14,639 nt of DNA from Firmicutes bacterium CAG:631. Lineage in GTDB: Bacteria; Bacillota_I; Bacilli_A; RFN20; CAG-631. Under the pieces are notes generated by a model, which saw nothing but the letters and a program-made list of their open reading frames with translations, was not told the origin of the DNA and ran no database searches. The stretch covers positions 1,556-16,194 of the forward strand of contig HF998001.1 in the NCBI GenBank assembly GCA_000433015.1, in the 5' to 3' direction. Numbering within the stretch: position 1 is the stretch's first letter; each line of letters begins with the position of its first letter. The position numbers and the translations under genes were made by a program. Positions 14,166 through 14,639 of this stretch are shown here, one piece after another.

Positions 14166-14189
14166 AATTCTATCAATTGATAGAATTTT
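14164..14189 (+). terminator. Terminator of the two-component operon
   Basis: AAAATTCTATC (14164-14174) pairs perfectly with GATAGAATTTT (14179-14189) around AATT, followed by more T to 14192. It begins within the stop codon of the kinase gene. Confidence 0.9.
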
Positions 14190-14211
14190 TTTATAAATTG
14201 AACTATAAAAC

Positions 14212-14287
14212 AAAAAAATAAGGATACTTTCGTATCCTTTTAAAAAGTTTATCAGAGGGGACTGATAATGCTAAAACTATTTAGCAT
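14212..14287 (-). ncRNA. Candidate small RNA of three hairpins with a C-rich loop
   Basis: Read on the minus strand, three perfect stems follow one another: ATGCTAAA/TTTAGCAT with loop TAGT (14287-14268), TTATCAG/CTGATAA with loop TCCCCT (14268-14249), and AAGGATAC/GTATCCTT with a GAAA loop (14239-14220). The last runs into seven T (14218-14212), which is a good intrinsic terminator only on this strand; the kinase operon already has its own. A C-rich loop exposed on a stem is a feature of known Gram-positive small RNAs that pair with Shine-Dalgarno sequences. A possible promoter lies upstream. I do not recognise a named family. The alternative is paired DNA elements or a plus-strand leader for the collagen-like gene. 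Confidence 0.4.
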
Positions 14288-14313
14288 CTATAATATATCT
14301 TTGATTCCTTAAA
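14269..14313 (+). CDS. Possible 14-codon open frame with its Shine-Dalgarno in a hairpin loop
   Basis: ATG at 14269 opens a frame for MLKLFSIYNISLIP ending at TAA. AGAGGGGA stands 7 bases before the ATG, a good ribosome-binding distance, but it lies in the loop of the stem 14249-14268. The start codon lies in the next stem (14268-14287). It could be a small hydrophobic peptide or a translated leader. It may equally be chance, because the same bases are explained by the minus-strand small RNA. No convincing plus-strand promoter was found. Confidence 0.15.
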
Positions 14314-14317
14314 ACAA
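14290..14317 (-). promoter_or_regulatory. Possible promoter of the candidate small RNA
   Basis: On the minus strand TTGTTT (14317-14312) is followed after 16 bases by TATTAT (14295-14290). Initiation would fall at or just inside the first hairpin (about 14283-14287). In sequence this AT-rich such matches are common, so support is weak. Confidence 0.28.
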
Positions 14318-14369
14318 TATTAAAAAAAATATTTTTTGTGCAAAAATCTAAATCTTTTTTTGTTTCATG

Positions 14370-14377
14370 CATATGGT
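14370..14377 (+). promoter_or_regulatory. Possible sporulation-type -10 element (CATATGGT) before the collagen-like gene
   Basis: CATATGGT fits the CATAnnnT pattern of sigma-E/sigma-K -10 boxes. It would start transcription about 25 bases before the ATG at 14409. No matching -35 element is clear at the expected distance, and the motif is short, so this is weak support. Confidence 0.2.
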
Positions 14378-14408
14378 AAATTGGAACGTAAAATAAAGGA
14401 GTGATATA

Positions 14409-14639
14409 ATGCGTTTCAATAACTGTTGTGGAAATAATTTATTTCCTCTCCCCAACCCCTGCTGTGGACAAACTTGTATAACTCCAAATTGTTGCCCCAA
14501 TCCCATTGTAGGGCCAACGGGTCCTACTGGACCAAGAGGCTTTCAAGGACCAATTGGTCCACAAGGACCTCAAGGTGTACAAGGACCGACGGGACCTACC
14601 GGACCAATGGGACCTCAAGGACCTCAAGGATTTGTTGGA
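14409..14639 (+). CDS. Collagen-like protein with Cys-rich N-terminus, 5' part only
   Basis: The frame is open to the right edge, with 77 codons visible. AAAGGAG at 14396-14402 and 6-base spacing support the ATG at 14409. Residues 1-34 have no signal peptide but carry seven cysteines (6, 7, 18, 19, 23, 28, 29), three of them CC pairs, among Asn and Pro. From Gly35 the sequence is strict Gly-X-Y: fourteen triplets such as GPT, GPQ, GFQ and GPM to the end. Such repeats form a collagen triple helix. In spore formers (BclA and related) they build exosporium filaments, often glycosylated on Thr of GPT; in other Bacillota they are surface proteins. The lack of a signal peptide suits a spore-coat/exosporium protein assembled in the mother cell. 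The cysteine cluster could lock trimers together. The repeats are visibly more GC-rich than the rest of the window. Confidence 0.85.
   Translation, partial: MRFNNCCGNNLFPLPNPCCGQTCITPNCCPNPIVGPTGPTGPRGFQGPIGPQGPQGVQGPTGPTGPMGPQGPQGFVG

Noticed and set aside
14220..14241. A second terminator for the two-component operon
   Set aside because: On the plus strand this stem is followed only by a short T-run broken by A, and the operon already has a strong terminator at 14164-14189. The long T-run lies on the minus-strand side.
14439..14627. A minus-strand open frame rich in Arg, Ser and Trp
   Set aside because: It is the antisense image of the collagen Gly-X-Y codons: GGA/CCT-type repeats rarely create stops on the other strand. 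It has no ribosome site.
14521..14639. A CRISPR-like or tandem DNA repeat
   Set aside because: The recurring GGACC(T/A)CAAGGA-type units are 9-base collagen codon triplets in frame, not spaced repeats with unique spacers.

Overview
This is an AT-rich, densely packed bacterial window. It has strong Shine-Dalgarno sequences of the AAGGAG/GGAGGTG type, sigma-A-like promoters, short intergenic gaps and simple hairpin terminators. With the gene content (Na,K-type P-ATPase with RCK proteins, a long U32 protein, coaD, an OmpR-type two-component pair, a collagen-like protein) this points to a low-GC member of the Bacillota. An Erysipelotrichia-like or related gut Bacilli lineage is possible, but that is a guess from style, not proof. 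I see no tRNA, rRNA, CRISPR array, insertion sequence or phage gene.

Layout. (1) 1-1112: 3' part of a membrane protein gene whose frame is open to the left edge. (2) 1130-5430: a clear sigma-A promoter with a hairpin/dyad at its predicted transcription start, then a Na,K-ATPase-like P-type pump and two different RCK (TrkA-type) proteins in one tight operon, closed by a terminator at 5472-5505. (3) 8475-5542 on the minus strand: a long U32/DUF3656 protein (RlhA-like) followed by coaD, with a 16-bp palindrome over the likely -10 box. (4) 8528-11007 on the plus strand: cardiolipin synthase, then a zinc-ribbon membrane protein of unknown function. (5) 12115-11033 on the minus strand: a membrane-anchored endonuclease/exonuclease/phosphatase-fold enzyme, convergent with (4) through a shared terminator. 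(6) 12221-14165: an OmpR/PhoB-type response regulator and its sensor kinase, divergent from (5). (7) 14190-14408: a structured 219-bp gap best read as a small RNA on the minus strand, with a tiny plus-strand open frame as a competing reading. (8) 14409 to the right edge: the 5' end of a Cys-rich collagen-like protein gene.

How the genes work together. The most interesting unit is (2). Two soluble nucleotide-binding RCK proteins, which normally gate K+ channels and transporters, are translationally coupled to a pump with the Na,K-ATPase set of ion-site residues, and no Trk/Ktr membrane subunit is visible. This suggests an RCK-controlled P-type ATPase, or RCK subunits supplied to a K+ transporter elsewhere so that pump and uptake are made together. 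Most other genes concern the envelope: cardiolipin synthesis, a membrane zinc-ribbon protein, an anchored phosphodiesterase-fold enzyme, a two-component system and a collagen-like surface or spore protein. Several start codons were moved from the longest open frame using Shine-Dalgarno and promoter positions (1266, 4088, 8412, 12115, 12894).
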